Below are positions 23,736 to 36,383 of a stretch of 64,000 nt of DNA, in pieces. The DNA is from Cinnamomum chago (lineage: Eukaryota; Streptophyta; Magnoliopsida; Laurales; Lauraceae). The stretch spans positions 108,323,001 through 108,387,000 of the forward strand of contig CP142452.1 of NCBI GenBank assembly GCA_038049695.1. Direction: 5' to 3'. The position numbers were made by a program, and so were the translations under genes. Numbering within the stretch: position 1 is the first letter of the stretch; every line of letters starts with the position of its first letter. The notes below the pieces were generated by a model. The model was not told where the DNA came from. It made no database searches and saw only the letters and a program-made list of their open reading frames with translations.

Positions 23736-24686
23736 CTAGTTCAGCCAGGGCATCTGCACGAATGTTTTCACCTCTGAGGATATGGGTGATGTGACAGATG
23801 TCGAATTTTGTCGAAGCGATTGTGCCTTGTTGTAGTAAGGCAACAGATCGGGCTTCTTGATTTCAAATTTCTGATTCATCTGGTTGACGATCAATTGAGA
23901 GTCTCCAAAAGCTTCCAGCGTAGTGATGCCGGATTCAAGGGCGAGCTCCAATCCTACGATGAGGGCTTGGTACTCAGCTGCATTGTTTGAACATGGTTCC
24001 AGTAACGAGAATGCGTGTGGAATCATGTTTTTGTCGGGACTAACAAAGAGAATGCCAATTCCCGATATTTGATTTCCCTTTTCATTTGTCCTGGTTGCGC
24101 CATCGAAGTACATGTGCCAGGAAGCATTTGATAAGGAAGTCTCCACACTGTAGACCGATTCGTCTGGGAGGTCATCCCTGAGTGGAGAATCTTTAGGCAA
24201 TGGATGCTCCACGAGGAAGTCTGCTAGAGCTTGGCCTTTGATTGCTTTTTGTGGTACATACCTAATGTCAAATTGTGACAGGAGGATGGACCATTTTGCC
24301 AGTCGGACATTGAGAGAACCTGCTTTTGTGACAAGGACCTTTAGGAGGTTGATCCTCGAAATCAGGTACACTGTGTTGGATAGCAGGTAGTGACGCAGTT
24401 TTTGTACGGCGAACGTCACTGCCAAGCATTCTTTTTCGACTGGAGAGTAGCGATGCTCTGCACCTATCAACATGCGACTAAGGTAATATAGAGTAGCTTC
24501 TTTTCCCTCGTCATTCTTTTGTGCGAGTAGAGCGCCTAAAGAACAGTCAAGGGCTCTTGTATACAAGAGGAATGGTTTTCCAGTTGTGGGGGCAGCCAAC
24601 ACTGGAGGTTTAGTCAGGTATGACTTGATGTCCTGGAACGCGGCTTCACATTCAGCATCCCAGACAAAATCGACACCTTTCTTCAT
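23736..24686 (-). pseudogene. Tat dual RNase H region
   Basis: Two RNase H domains in tandem. The first (about 24600-24240) has LDCSLGALLAQ, VEKECLAVTFAVQKLRHYL and a C-terminal QALADFLVEH. The second (24120-23830) starts WHMYFDGATRTNEKG and continues SNNAAEYQALIVGLELAL and FGDSQLIVNQM, the pattern of archaeal/plant-like RNase H. Its presence identifies the Tat lineage. Near 23810 a one-base change shifts the frame so that the conserved ADALAELAAS continues in the integrase frame. Confidence 0.9.
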
Positions 24687-24734
24687 TAACCGAGAGAATG
24701 GACGGCACTTCCCTGATAGATTGGAGATGCAGCG

Positions 24735-26249
24735 TCAAATGTATGCCAATCTTCCTTGGAGCCCTTTTAATTGTCTTAGGGTTCTTGGAGATGGCATTTC
24801 TAGGATAGCCTTGACTTTGATGGGGTCAAGCTCTATGCCAGCTTTCCGTACTACGAATCCGAGAAACTTACCCGATGAAACACCGAAGAAGCATTTGAGG
24901 GGATTCATTCGCAGTTTGTGTTTGCGAAGTCGGAGGAAGACTTCTCGAAGATCTTTGAGATGGTCTTCTTTTCTTTTGCTTTTGACGGCGAGGTCGTCGA
25001 CATAACATTCGACCGTTTTGTGCTGCATATCTTGGAATATCTTCATCATAGCCCTCTGATATGTAGCGCCGGCATTCTTCAGACCGAATGGCATGACAGT
25101 GTAGCAATACACGCCAAACGGGGTCCGAAATGCTGTGTGTTTTTCATCTTCAGGATGCATCTTTATCTGATTGTAGCCAGAGAAGCCATCCATGAATGTC
25201 ATTCGCTCGAACCCACAGGTGTTGTCGACCATCACCTCCGGTATAGGGAGCGGGAATTCATCTTTTGGGCATGCATTGTTCAGGTCTCTGTAATCAATGC
25301 AGATCCTGATTTGCCCATTTTTCTTTGTCACGGGGACGATGTTGGCCAACCATTCAGGATGTTGTTCCTCACGGATGAAGCCAACGCTTTTAAGTTTTTG
25401 AACTTCTTGTTCAATTTTGTCCATCACATCAGGACGGAACCTTCTTTGGCCTTGTTTGACAGGCTTGATATCTTTTTGAAGATTGAGTTTGTGGACTGCT
25501 ATTTTGGGGTCTAAGCCAGGCATCTCAGCGTAAGACCATGCAAAACAATCAACGAACTCATGAAGAAACGCGATATACTCGGGTAACTCATCATCCTTTA
25601 TATTCTTGCTTATGAATACAGGACGTGGGTTATCAGGTGTTCCCAAGTCTATCTTTTGAACAGAATCTTCAGTTGGAAGGTTTGAAGGTGGTTCCTCCAT
25701 AATATTTTCGAAGGCTTCCAACCCAACAAAGCCTTTTGGAGTTCCAAAGGTATCTACAGACCATGGCTCTGCTTTTGTCCATGGGTCTTCTTGATTGGTA
25801 CTTTTCTCAAGATTTGCTATGAGGTGGTCCCAATCACCTGTTGAAACTAGGTCGAAGTAGGGCACTTCCTTTGGAGACAGTGGTTCTTCTGGGTCAGAGA
25901 ACCGTGTGTCTGTATTATCGGACAATTCTTCTTCATCATCAGAGGAATCGTACCAATTGGATAGACTTCCTGGATCCTTGACGGTCAACTCTTCAAAGAG
26001 ATATCCAGGGAGATCAATGTCTTCATTAATATGAGATGTTGAGGCTTGGTCGACAGGATGACTTTGCGGCCTTTGTGTCAACTGTCTCAAGGAGGCGTCA
26101 GGATCATACCCTAGCCCACGTGAAGACTTTTCTATGTGGCGGTGGGGTTTCCAACCTTCCAGTTGACTTTTGGTCAGGGTTGGTTCCAATGGCGTGATAA
26201 TACCACGACCATCTCCCAAACCGATTGGGTTCTGAGCGTCGTAGCCCAT
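24735..26249 (-). pseudogene. Tat reverse transcriptase
   Basis: The domain copies element RNA into DNA. The N-terminal part has a G-patch-like GYDAQNPIGLGDGRG and an acidic linker. The polymerase runs from NGQIRICIDYRDLNNACPKDEFPLP through FMDGFSGYNQI, VMPFGLKNAGATYQRAM and the YVDDLAVKS active site to PRTLRQLKGLQGRLAYI. The frame then ends at a TGA where an Arg CGA codon is expected, a simple C-to-T change, and RNase H follows in the same frame. The stretch 26250-26303 links to the protease through two small frame changes. Confidence 0.92.
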
Positions 26250-26303
26250 TTTTTCATGATAGCTTGCGCCATTGGACTATACAGGGATAGTTGAGGCATA
26301 CCT

Positions 26304-28226
26304 TCATTTTGAAAAAGGTTCAAGCGAAGAATTTGATGAAGAAACTCCCGATTTATGGAAGAAGATTGGCTTTTCTTCTGCTGATGTTGCTGGAACAACG
26401 AAGGAAGCAGATGCCGGATCTTCTATGTCAACGGTTGTCTCCATCGGAGTGAAAGCGGGCTGAACTTGTTGATCATGAGCTTGGCTTGACGATGTATCGT
26501 CTTCTGGCTCTGAGTCCGAATCCGTGTTTTGCAAGATAGTCACGAAGGAGACAGCAAACTTGCCCCCAGCCTTTTGTTTTATCTTCTTTGCTTTGGTGGT
26601 GATCACCAGAGGCTTTGAAGACTTGAGGGAGAACATGAAGGGAGATTGATTATTCTCTTCGGTTTTGATAGAGGGTTTGTTTTCTTCCGGTGATTGCTGA
26701 GGAGCCTTGCCTTTGTCTTTCTGGAGATTTTTGGCAAAGGGTGCTATTTCTTCCTCCCTTTCTTCTTTTTCATCATTGTACATCTGAGCATCTGCGAAAT
26801 AGACTTCTTTGCCTTTGAAGGGCTTTTTGTCTGCAAACACTCGATGAATCAAGCCGTCATTGCCAACGAACTTGATGCACTGATGTAAAGTCGAGGGGAC
26901 AACACCATTCTCGTGTATCCAGGGGCGTCCGAGAAGGATGTTGTAGCACGAAGGGGTCTTTATTGCATAGACAGTGACCTCGGAGATAAGATCACCGATT
27001 TGCAACTTGAACCTGATTTTGCCGATCGGCCTTTGAGCACTGCCATCATATCCAAAGATGGACACAGATGTGTGGCTCAGCTTGCTAGGCGGAATGCCCA
27101 GTTCTTCGAGTGCCGAAGTGGAGATGAGGTTGAGTGCAGAACCTGGATCGATCTGGATTCTGCGTAGTGGTACCTCTTTGATGTACCCGGTGAAGTACAG
27201 GGGTCGGTTGTGCTTTGTCTCGCCTAGCAGGAGGTCTTCCTTGGTGAAGGCGATGGTTGCACTTGCTGCTTTTTGAACCGAGAGGCATTCGATGCAGGAT
27301 CCCTCAGTTTTCTTCTTTTCTCCTTTTGAGGGAGTTTTTGATTTTTTGACCCTATAGTCCATCTCAATTTGTAGGACTTGTGGGGCATGTTTGTCGACAT
27401 CCGCATCCAGCATTTGTAGTTCTGAAATGAGACTATCACGAGTCTGTGGTGACATTTGTATTAAGTCTAGGATGTGCAGACGTGCAGGTATGTGTTTGAA
27501 GTGCTGAATCAAGTCGTACTTGAAAGCCTCCTTGGGGCCTGCATTTTCATTGTTCTTGCCACTAGGGGCGTTTACAGCTTGTTTTCCCGAAGGATTTACA
27601 TAAGAAGCAGAAGGTTGGTTGTAGTTTTTGTGGTAATCCCGGCCAGAACGGGTACCTCTACCGACTTCAAGAGCTTCTGGAGAAGGGTCTTTGTTTGGAA
27701 GATCACCCTCCAGATTGAGGGGTTGTTCCTTCTCATTTGCTGAAGATGTCTCTGTGTCAGCATTGCCATCTTCAGTAATTGTGTTGTATGGAGCATTTTC
27801 CGGGAGCAAGTCCTGAACAACATCCAGCAACTTTCCTTCTTTATCGAATATTTTGTCGGTCCAGACATCACCGTTGAGATCGGGCATTTGGGACCAATTG
27901 ACCGGATTTTCTCTGAAGAAGATTTCACCGGCTGGAATTTCTTCATGGTGATCAGTCGGAAAAGGTTTGAGTTCCGATGTCACTGTTCCAGGAGACGAAG
28001 CCTGAGAAAGTGAGGAATTATCATCCTGAGCTATTGCATTGCAAGTAACTTTGACGGAAGATGCCTCCAAGATGAACTGTTGGGAATCAGATTCGTCCTC
28101 AGATGTAAGAGGATCATCGATCCAACAACTTTCTTCGTTTTCCGGGGTTACCGGAGGAGATTCCTGTAGATTTTCAGGAACTTCCGGTGCTTGGTCGTGA
28201 CGAAGCTGATTGACGTGACCTTGTTC
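26304..28226 (-). pseudogene. Tat protease and gag-pol linker
   Basis: The same frame as gag and RT. It begins with a long acidic linker after the gag stop; the ATG at 28070 is internal rather than a true start. The protease lies around 27190-26880, with RRIQIDPGSALNLISTSALEELG (a DPGSA version of the active site), VYAIKTPSCYNILLGRPW and TLHQCIKFV. A low-complexity Lys/Glu/Ser tail follows. The frame ends at TGA (26304-26306). Confidence 0.85.
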
Positions 28227-29636
28227 TTACTCTATAGCAAGGTGCTGCAAGATCCTTGCGTATTCATCGAGATCAGGCACGGGAGCCAAATCTTCTTCTT
28301 CGTCTGCTCCTTGTGGTTCAACATGGTTGGGTTCCACTGGAGTATTTTCTTGGACAGCCTCTTGGTCTTCTTCATCATCAGACCAGGATCCTTGCGGCTG
28401 TAATGGGTTATACCAGATTACTGGCATAAGATAAGATTCAGGGATCCATTCCTCGTCGGAGAGATATTCTCCTGTTTCGAGGGATTCCTCCCACTCATCG
28501 ATGTCACTGGCGGTGTCATTGGACTCGTATCCATCCATGGGGAATCCGACCACCGAGTTGCAAGAGTATGATGCCCCTTGCATAGTTTCATCTTTGAGGT
28601 GTGGTGGCATGAAATCACCAAGAGTGAATTTTCTTGCTGCCTTTGAAGCCTTAGGAGAGGACTCTTCTGTTGCCCCCAGTGAAGCGGTAGAGGAGATTTC
28701 TGCCTTTTCAGCGACTTCTTGCTTTTTCGGAGCTTTCTCCTGCTGTTTGAGCTTGCGGAGTTGTCTCCTGGTTTGCCTTCGCTGTCGAGCGGTTGGCTTT
28801 GTTTTGACGACCTCCCAATTTTCATCTCCTAGGATATCAGGGTGTACCCATATGGGCTGTCCGTCTGATGTTGGATATGGAACCAACTCTTGAGACGTTT
28901 GGGTCATCTTTATTACCTTGAAGGAAGTAGTGATCTTCTCTTTTGGTGATTTTTGTTTTTGTCCACACGACACCATGTTGACGGAGGCAGACCCATAGTT
29001 CTTGTCGAAGGTAATGACTCCGTTTTTCCACATCTCATTTATCTTCTCTCTCACAACAAAGCATTGACTGAGAGGATGCGAGACCATCTGATGGTATGGA
29101 CAGTACCGAGGATCGTTGGTTTTGCCAACATCTCCTGGTCTTTTGGGGTCAGGCAAGGTGAGTTTACCGTTTGCGAGAAGTGCCCCAAAGATTTCTTCAA
29201 CATCTTCATCGAACGGGTATTTCTTCTCTACTCGTTCTTTGAAGGCATCAGAGAGTTCAGGCTTTTTACCTGCAGCTTTGTTTTCAGCTTTCCTTGGCTG
29301 CTGAGGAGCTGACTTGGTTTGCACATTGAGAACCTCTTTTTTCTTTGGTTTTGAGGTTGCAATGGCAGTCGGCTCTTTCTTTGATGACTTCTGACTGTTG
29401 AGGTCTTTGATCACCGTTTCAGCTTTCATAGCTGCTTCCAGGAGTTCTCCCAGGTTCTTTGATTTGTTGTCGATGATCATGGAGCGGATTCTTGCTCTCA
29501 TGTTGTTTCGGCAGATGTCGACCAGTGACGCTTGTGGCAGTACATCGGAGCATTTGTATGCCATTGCCTTACACTTGTGAATGAAGTCATATGTTGACTC
29601 ATTCTCTCCCTGTTTTAGGCTGCAGAGCTGAGCCAT
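28227..29636 (-). pseudogene. Tat gag, C-terminal half
   Basis: Starts abruptly at the copia junction with AQLCSLKQGENESTYDFIHKCK, the end of the Retrotrans_gag domain, and continues through ICRNNMRARIRSMI and a basic linker. The usual zinc region appears as DPRYCPYHQMVSHPLSQCF, and an acidic tail ends at LQHLAIE. The TAA at 28227-28229 is in frame with protease, so it is either a mutated sense codon or a read-through site. The middle of gag, between this and 37957-38840, is absent. Confidence 0.85.
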
Positions 29637-31062
29637 ACTTGTTCAGGTTGCCTCTTCAGTTCATAGAGTTTTTGATTTCAAAACTCCTTCCAAGCTTTCC
29701 AAAGTTTCTAGCTTTAAATTAATTATTGTGTTTTGGAGTTTTCATGGCTTTAAAATCTCAGTTTTCATCTTCTTTTAGTCATGATTTAATGCTTGGTAGA
29801 TGTGTTTGAAAGTCCTTTGGAAGGTGCCCTCATAAGCCTCAAGTTTCTCTCAATTGTCAAATTTCTGGGCTGTTTCAGGCAGTGGTCTCGGTTGACCGAG
29901 ACCTGCCTCTCGGTCGACCGAGACAACTGCAGGTCATTTCTGCAGAATTCTGAACTGAAGCTCCAACGGTCAGATTTATATCCGTTGTGCTTTCTAGGTC
30001 GACCGAGACCTGTTTCTCGGTCGACCGAGGACTAGCCGTTGGCAACTTTATCTTTATAAAAAGTGGCTTTTTGGTTGGAGAAAGGTGCTGATATTTGAGA
30101 GACCTTTGAGGCCAAGGCTAAGCAACTTCTTAGGAGCATTTTCATAAGGATTATGAAGCCATTCCTCTTATTCAACCTTTGATCTTCAAATGGGTGTGCT
30201 TCCTTTAATCCTACTCTTTTCAAAATCATGTTTTGTTTTGAATCTTTGATCTATTTTCCAATGCATGATAAACAAGTTGCTTTCCTATTAAGATGTTGAC
30301 CTTCATAACATGCTTAGTTCTTTAAAAATCACATGAGACTTATGAATGCAACATATTGTCTAAGTTACACATGATTTTAGTTTCTTGATTCAAAAATCAA
30401 CTTGTTAGCCTTTAGATCATCTTTTTGAAAACAAGTTGTTTTTCATTATGAATCACTTGTGTTAGACATACAACTCTTTCTCAAATATATGTTAAACATC
30501 TTTGCATCATTTAAGTTCATATCTTTTAAAAGAGAAAGAGTAATCTTTTAGAAAATGCATTTCACATAGACTTTGTCATTTTCATGCATTGTTCTAGAAC
30601 TTGAGTTTCATTTTCAAACTAGCCTATTAAGAGGCACTTCATTGCAATTCATTGTTCTCTTTATCCATGCATTATTAGGCATATTGTTTAAGAGAAAAGT
30701 TCCATGTTGTAAAGGTTCATGCTTAGCCTTGAAAAGCATATGTAGTAAAGGTTTATGCTAAGCTTTGAAAAGCATAGTGTTGGTTGTAAGGTTTGAGGTG
30801 ATCCTAAACCTTAAGTGGAGTTAGTGAATACCGGTAGGTGTACCGGGAGTGGATGTAGGCAATTTTGGCCGAACCACTATACGTGCTTGTGTTATGGTGA
30901 TTGCCTCTATGCTTCCTTTTTATGGATTATGCTTGCTTAGTTGATTTCATTATTATTCTCCAATGCATAAGTGACTTAAAAGTTAAAAGAATTAAAATTG
31001 GTCTAGGTCTTTGAGCTCACCCTATTCACCCCCCCCCTCTAGGATTCGATCTTGGACTTTCA
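29637..31062 (+). repeat. Copia 5' LTR, truncated
   Basis: Matches 36533-37956 almost base for base, ending CTTTCA before the primer site. The first 149 bp of the LTR (36384-36532 in the 3' copy) are missing and replaced by Tat gag sequence. Promoter elements remain. Confidence 0.93.
29887..30061 (+). promoter_or_regulatory. Copia LTR promoter: GGTCGACC palindromes, MSA-like sites and TATA box
   Basis: Four CTCGGTCGACCGAG-type palindromes (29887, 29909, 29996 and 30016) lie in two pairs around TCCAACGGTCA (29962-29972), which fits the plant mitosis-specific activator consensus YCYAACGGYYA. A second near-match, GCCAACGGCTA on the minus strand, is at 30033-30043. TATAAAA follows at 30055-30061. 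The same layout repeats at 36780-36957. Confidence 0.6.
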
Positions 31063-31064
31063 AT

Positions 31065-31076
31065 TGGTATCAGAGC
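31065..31076 (+). other. Copia primer binding site
   Basis: TGGTATCAGAGC, the classic complement of the 3' region of plant initiator Met-tRNA, lies two bases after the LTR end. Confidence 0.95.
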
Positions 31077-31149
31077 CTAGGTGCTCTTGTTTAGGTCTAA
31101 CAACCTAGAGTTAGAATCCTTAGAGTGAGTTTTAGCCTTTGTTGTCATC

Positions 31150-34100
31150 ATGCAATCCCAATTAGGAGAAGGCCATGCCACCAATAGACCTCCCTTGTTC
31201 AATGGCTCTCATTACCGGTATTGGAAGATTAGGATGCAAGTCTTTCTTGAATCTCAAAATCTAGATGTTTGGAGTATCATTGAAGAAGGGTATCATGATC
31301 CCATTATCACTGAACAAGATTCTGAAGGACATGTCATTGCTATCAAAGTTAAGCCCAAGAAAGATTGGACTCAAGGAGAGAAAGATAGGGCAAATCTAAA
31401 TGCTAAAGCAAAAAATTCCTTGTTTTGTGCCTTGTCCCAAGAAGAGTTCAATAGGGTAGTAAATTGTATTACTGCTAAGGAAGTGTGGGATACCTTAGAG
31501 ACCACTCATGAAGGGACCAATCAAGTCAAAGTAGCTAAAATCCAAATGTTGTCTACTAAGTATGAGGAACTCAAAATGCAAGAGGAAGAAACATTTGATG
31601 AGTTCTATACTAAATTCATGGAGATTGTTAATTCCCTCATAGGTCTAGGAGAGAAGATGGATGAGTCCAAAGCTGTTAGGAAAATATTAAGATCTCTTCC
31701 CAAAAGGTTCAAACCTAAGATAGTTGCTATAATTGAGAGCAAAGATGTGGACAAGATCAAAATAGAAGAACTTAGAGGAAATCTTCTCACTTATGAATTA
31801 GACTTTGAAGCCCCTAGCAAGAAGAAAGGTGTAGCTCTTAGCTCCCAACATAAAGAAAATGACAATGAGAGTGAGAGTGATGATGAAAACACTATTTTAC
31901 TTGCTAAGAAGTTCAAGAATTTCCTTAAGAACAAAAAGAACTATAAATATTCTGAAGATTCTAAAAATGAAAAATTTCAAAGAAACTCAAGGGGATCTTT
32001 TACCAAAAGGGATGTGCAATGTTACAACTGTAAAGGTTTTGGTCACATCGCTCAAAATTGTCCCTCCCCTAAGGAATCTGAAAAGAAAGATAAGAAAGGA
32101 AAGAAAGTCTTAAACATAACTTGGGATGATGATGAAGATGAAAGTAGTGACAATAATGAACCTCAAAATGATGAAGACAATGATAATTCCACTTCTTGGC
32201 TTCTCTTCACTCCCATTGAAGAAAACAATGATCATAATATGTTAATAGAAGAAGTAAATGAAGAGAATAGTGACAATGATATTCATCAAGCCTATGAGGA
32301 ACTATATGAACTATGTGAAGTCATTACCAAGAAAAACAAAAGCTTAAAAAGTGAATCTAAAAGGCTTGTGAATGATCTAGATGTTTTAAAAGATCAATTA
32401 ATGTTGAAAGACAATGAGATAAAAAATGTTCAATCTAAGTTGACTACCTCTAATGACAATCTTGCTAAAGCTGAAAAAGAAATTCATAAATTACAAAGTC
32501 TGTTGGAATCTAGTCAACAAGAATCAGAATCTCTTCAAATGAAACTTGAAAAGGGAAAACATGTTGTTGAAAAATTTACCTTAGGCAATGACAAATTCTA
32601 TCAAATGTTAGGCTTGAATAAAGTCTTTGGTAACAAGAATGGTATAGGTTATGAATGCTCCTCTAGTAGCAAGAAGAATAGCTTTCAACATAATACTAGG
32701 ACTCATCATAAACCTATAGGTAAAATCTTCTTTTCCTCTAGATGGACTTGTCATTTTTGCAATCAAATAGGTCATCTAGTTCCTAACTGTCCTTTTAAGT
32801 TTAGGATGTCTCAAAATCTTAGTTCTAGAGCTCATTTCAAGTTTGTTCCCAAGACTTCTACCTCTACCTTCATTAAGGCTACTTGGATTGAAAAAGAGAA
32901 AAGTGTCAAGAATTTTTTTGCTCAAACCGCTCTTAAAGTTAAAGAAAACTCTAGATGGTTTTTGGACAGTGGTTGCTCCAAGCATATGACTGGAGACCAT
33001 TCTAGATTTATCACTCTTGAGGACTATGATGGAGGTAATGTGTCTTTTGGAGATAATCGGAAAGCTCAAATTATAGGAAAAGGCTGTGTTGGAGGAGATC
33101 AAATGCCTACATTAAAAGATGTTTTCCTTGTGGATGGTTTAAAGCATAATCTCTTGAGCATAAGTCAGTTGTGTGACAAAGGAAACAAAGTTGTTTTTGA
33201 TAGCAAATCTTGCAAAGTTCTGGATGAGAAATCTCACAAAGTACTACTCACTGGATTACGTACTAAAGATAACATCTACACCATAGAAGAATGTTGTGAG
33301 AATGAATCCATGTGTTTAATGTCTAAAGCTCAAGAAAATCATTTGTGGCATCAAAGAATGGGACATATTAATTACAAACTGATGAGGATCTTATCAAAGA
33401 AAGAAATTGACAGAGGAATACCCAAATTAGATGATTACAAATCTGAATTGTGCAAGGCTTGTCAAATGGGTAAACAGATCAAGAAAAGTTTTAAAGGTAT
33501 AAAAGATATATCCTCTTCTCGTCCCCTTGAACTCATTCATATGGACCTCATTGGACCTGCACCTGTTCAGAGTATTGGTGGGAGAAAGTATATCCTAGTG
33601 ATGGTTGATGATTATTCGAGATTTGGATGGGTAGCCTTTCTTCATGCTAAATCAGATGCAGTAGATAATATCATAAGGATTTGCAAGAAAACTCAAGTTG
33701 AGAAGGACTGCAAAATTAAGAAGATAAGAAGTGATCATGGAGGTGAATTTGAAAATGAAAGATTTGCAGACTTCTGTGAAAGCTATGGGATCAGTCATCA
33801 ATTCTCTGCTCCAAAAACTCCACAGCAAAATGGAGTAGTTGAGCGAAGAAACAGAGTTATTCAAGAAATGGCCAGAACCCTTCTTAATGAGAAGAATCTC
33901 CCGCGAAACTTATGGGCTGAAGCTATCAATACGGCATGCTATCTTATTAACCGTGTTTATTTGACAAAGAACACTAACAAAACCCCTTATGAGCTGTATT
34001 TTGGAAGAAAACCAAATCTGGGTTATCTTAAAGTGTTTGGTAGCAAGTGCTATATTTTAAGAGATAGAGAGCAGCTTGAAAAGTTCGATTCAAAATCTGA

Positions 34101-35136
34101 TGAAGGGATCTTCTTAGGATATTCTGATAAAAGCAAGGCTTATAGAGTGTTCAACCTCAGATCAATGGCTGTCATGGAATCAGCTCATGTTGTTATTGAT
34201 GAGACTAATCAAATTAAGAAAGCTCCTCATGATGAAGAAGAGATCTCAGTTGAGCAGCCTATTTCATCTGAAATTGAAGAAGAGATTCCCTCAGTCCCCA
34301 CTATGCCCACAAAGCTTTTAAGAAATCACAACTTGGATAATGTCATTGGAGATATCACAAAAGGAGTCATGACAAGAAGACAGGTTCATAATCTGTGTGC
34401 TCACTATTCATTTGTTTCACAAATTGAACCCAAGAACTTCTCTGAAGCAGAAACCAAGTCTGAATGGATTGATGCCATGCAAGATGAGCTAAATCAGTTT
34501 AGAAAGAATGATGTGTGGGATCTTGTACCTCTTCCTGAAGGCAAAAGCCAAATTGGCACCAAATGGATTTTCAAGAACAAGCTGGATGAATCAGGAAATG
34601 TTATAAGGAACAAAGCTAGACTTGTAGCCAAAGGGTATGCCCAAATTGAAGGAATTGATTTTGAGGAAACTTTTGCCCCAGTAGCTCGGTTGGAGTCTAT
34701 TCGAATTCTATTAGCTTATGCCAGCAGCATGAAGATTAAACTGTTTCAAATGGATGTGAAGAGTGCCTTTTTAAATGGGGAAATTGAGGAAGATGTGTAT
34801 GTTTCTCAACCTCAAGGCTTCGAGGATCCACATCACCCAGAATATGTTTTTAAGTTAAAAAAGGCTCTTTATGGATTGAAACAAGCCCCAAGAGCCTGGT
34901 ATGAAAAGCTGACAAGTCACTTACTTGAAAATGGATATGAGTGTGGGAATGTGGACAAGACTCTATTCATTAAAAAGGTTGGTAAAGATATTCTCATTGC
35001 TCAAATATATGTGGACGACATTGTTTTTGGATCAACATCTGATCATCTTGCTCAAGGATTTTCTAAGTTAATGAGCTCCACGTTTGAAAATGAGTTTGGT
35101 AGGACCCCTTCAGTTCTTTTTAGGATTACAAGTTAG
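31150..35136 (+). pseudogene. Copia gag-pol polyprotein, first frame
   Basis: 1328 codons from ATG, 74 bases after the primer site. Gag spans about 1-300, with [15 protein letters not shown] and the zinc knuckle [14 protein letters not shown] (~291); a coiled-coil linker runs about 370-480; a second knuckle [14 protein letters not shown] is at ~535. Protease [13 protein letters not shown] lies around 605. Integrase has its zinc region around 733-770 and D, D, E in [16 protein letters not shown] and NGVVERRN (about 800, 862, 897). Reverse transcriptase has [12 protein letters not shown] (~1199) and YVDDIVFGS (~1288). An extra base in an A run near 35088-35092 shifts the frame, and it ends at TAG 35134. 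Confidence 0.93.
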
Positions 35137-35959
35137 TCAGACTGATCAAGGTATATTTCTTAGTCAATCCAAGTTTGCTCTAGAAATAGTGAAAAAGTTT
35201 GGATTAGGAGAATCTAAGACTAGTTGCAATCCTATGGGATCCTCTACTAAAATCTCTAGTGACCTTCAGGGTAAGAAAGCAGACCAAAAACTCTATAGGA
35301 GCATGATAGGAAGCCTTCTCTACCTCACTGCTAGTTGCCCTGATATCTCTTTCAGCGTAGGAATTTGTGAGAGGTATCAATCTGACCCCCGAGAATCTCA
35401 CATTAAAGCTGTTAAACGTATCATAAAATATATTAATGGGACTTCTCATTATGGTATCTGGTATCCTCATGACTCAACTCTGCAATTAATTGGATATAGT
35501 GATGCAGATTGGGCAGGATCCATAGATGATAGGAAGAGCATTAGTGGCTGCTGCTATTTCTTAGGAAATTGCTTAGTAGCCTGGCATAGCAAAAAACAAA
35601 ATTCTGTATCTTTGTCTACTGCAGAAGCTGAATATATTGCTGCAGGTAGCTGTTGTGCCCAGCTGTTGTGGATGAAACAAACCTTATTAGACTATAATGT
35701 TCCACAACAATGCATGCCTATCATGTGTGACAACTCTAGTGCCATCAGTATCTCAAAAAATCCTGTTCAGCACTCACGCACTAAACACATTGACATTCGC
35801 TATCATTTCTTGCGTGATCATGCTGACCAAGGCACTATTGAACTATTGTTTGTCCCTACAGATACCCAATTGGCTGATCTGTTCACTAAACCCCTTGGAA
35901 ATGATCGTTTCATTAAATTGAGACATCAATTGGGCATTGGCCCTTGCCCTGAATTCTAA
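35084..35959 (+). pseudogene. Copia pol C-terminal frame: end of RT and RNase H
   Basis: Continues the polyprotein in another frame: [14 protein letters not shown] (the end of reverse transcriptase), then LYRSMIGSLLYLTASCPDISF and RNase H with YSDADWAGSIDDRKSISG, SLSTAEAEYIAAG, MCDNSSAISISKNP and HIDIRYHFLRD, ending TDTQLADLFTKPL and a short tail. It overlaps the first frame by 53 bases. Its ATG is not a true start. It would be made only by frameshifting or after loss of the extra base. Confidence 0.92.
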
Positions 35960-36383
35960 CTTCTTGTTGGCCTCTCACCTGTTTCTAATCTTATTTTTAT
36001 ATCTCTTATAAGCAGGTGCTACTAACAAGGTTCTGTGTTTTATCTTTGTTGGGCAGGCTCCTTTGCAATTAGATGTCAAAGGGGGAGAGAGCTCACCAAG
36101 TGAGGAGGAGAAGATTTAAAAACGGTTGCTTTGATTGAGGGGGAGTAGCTTTGCCTAGAGTGCATTTTGTGTATAGCTTCTAGGTTGGTCGTCTTTTGTC
36201 GTCGCTCCTACAAGGAAAATCCAAAGCTCCAAAAGATCCAAATGCTCCCAAATGTCCAAAGCTCCTTAATTATCCAAAGCTCCTTAAATATCCAAAGTTC
36301 AAGCTTCAAGAGTTCAAGCTGAAGAGAAAATTGAAAGAGAGTTCAAGCTTCAAGAGTAGCCATCAAATTGCAAAGGGGGAGAT
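35960..36383 (+). other. Copia 3' region and polypurine tract
   Basis: Non-coding. Three purine tracts are visible: AAAGGGGGAGAGAG (36080), GAGGGGGAGTAG (36138) and AAAGGGGGAGA at 36372-36382 directly before the LTR start TGTTAGAG. The last is the functional candidate. Tandem CCAAAGCTCC words lie at 36220-36300. The apparent ORF at 36196-36705 runs into the LTR and is not a gene. Confidence 0.85.
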
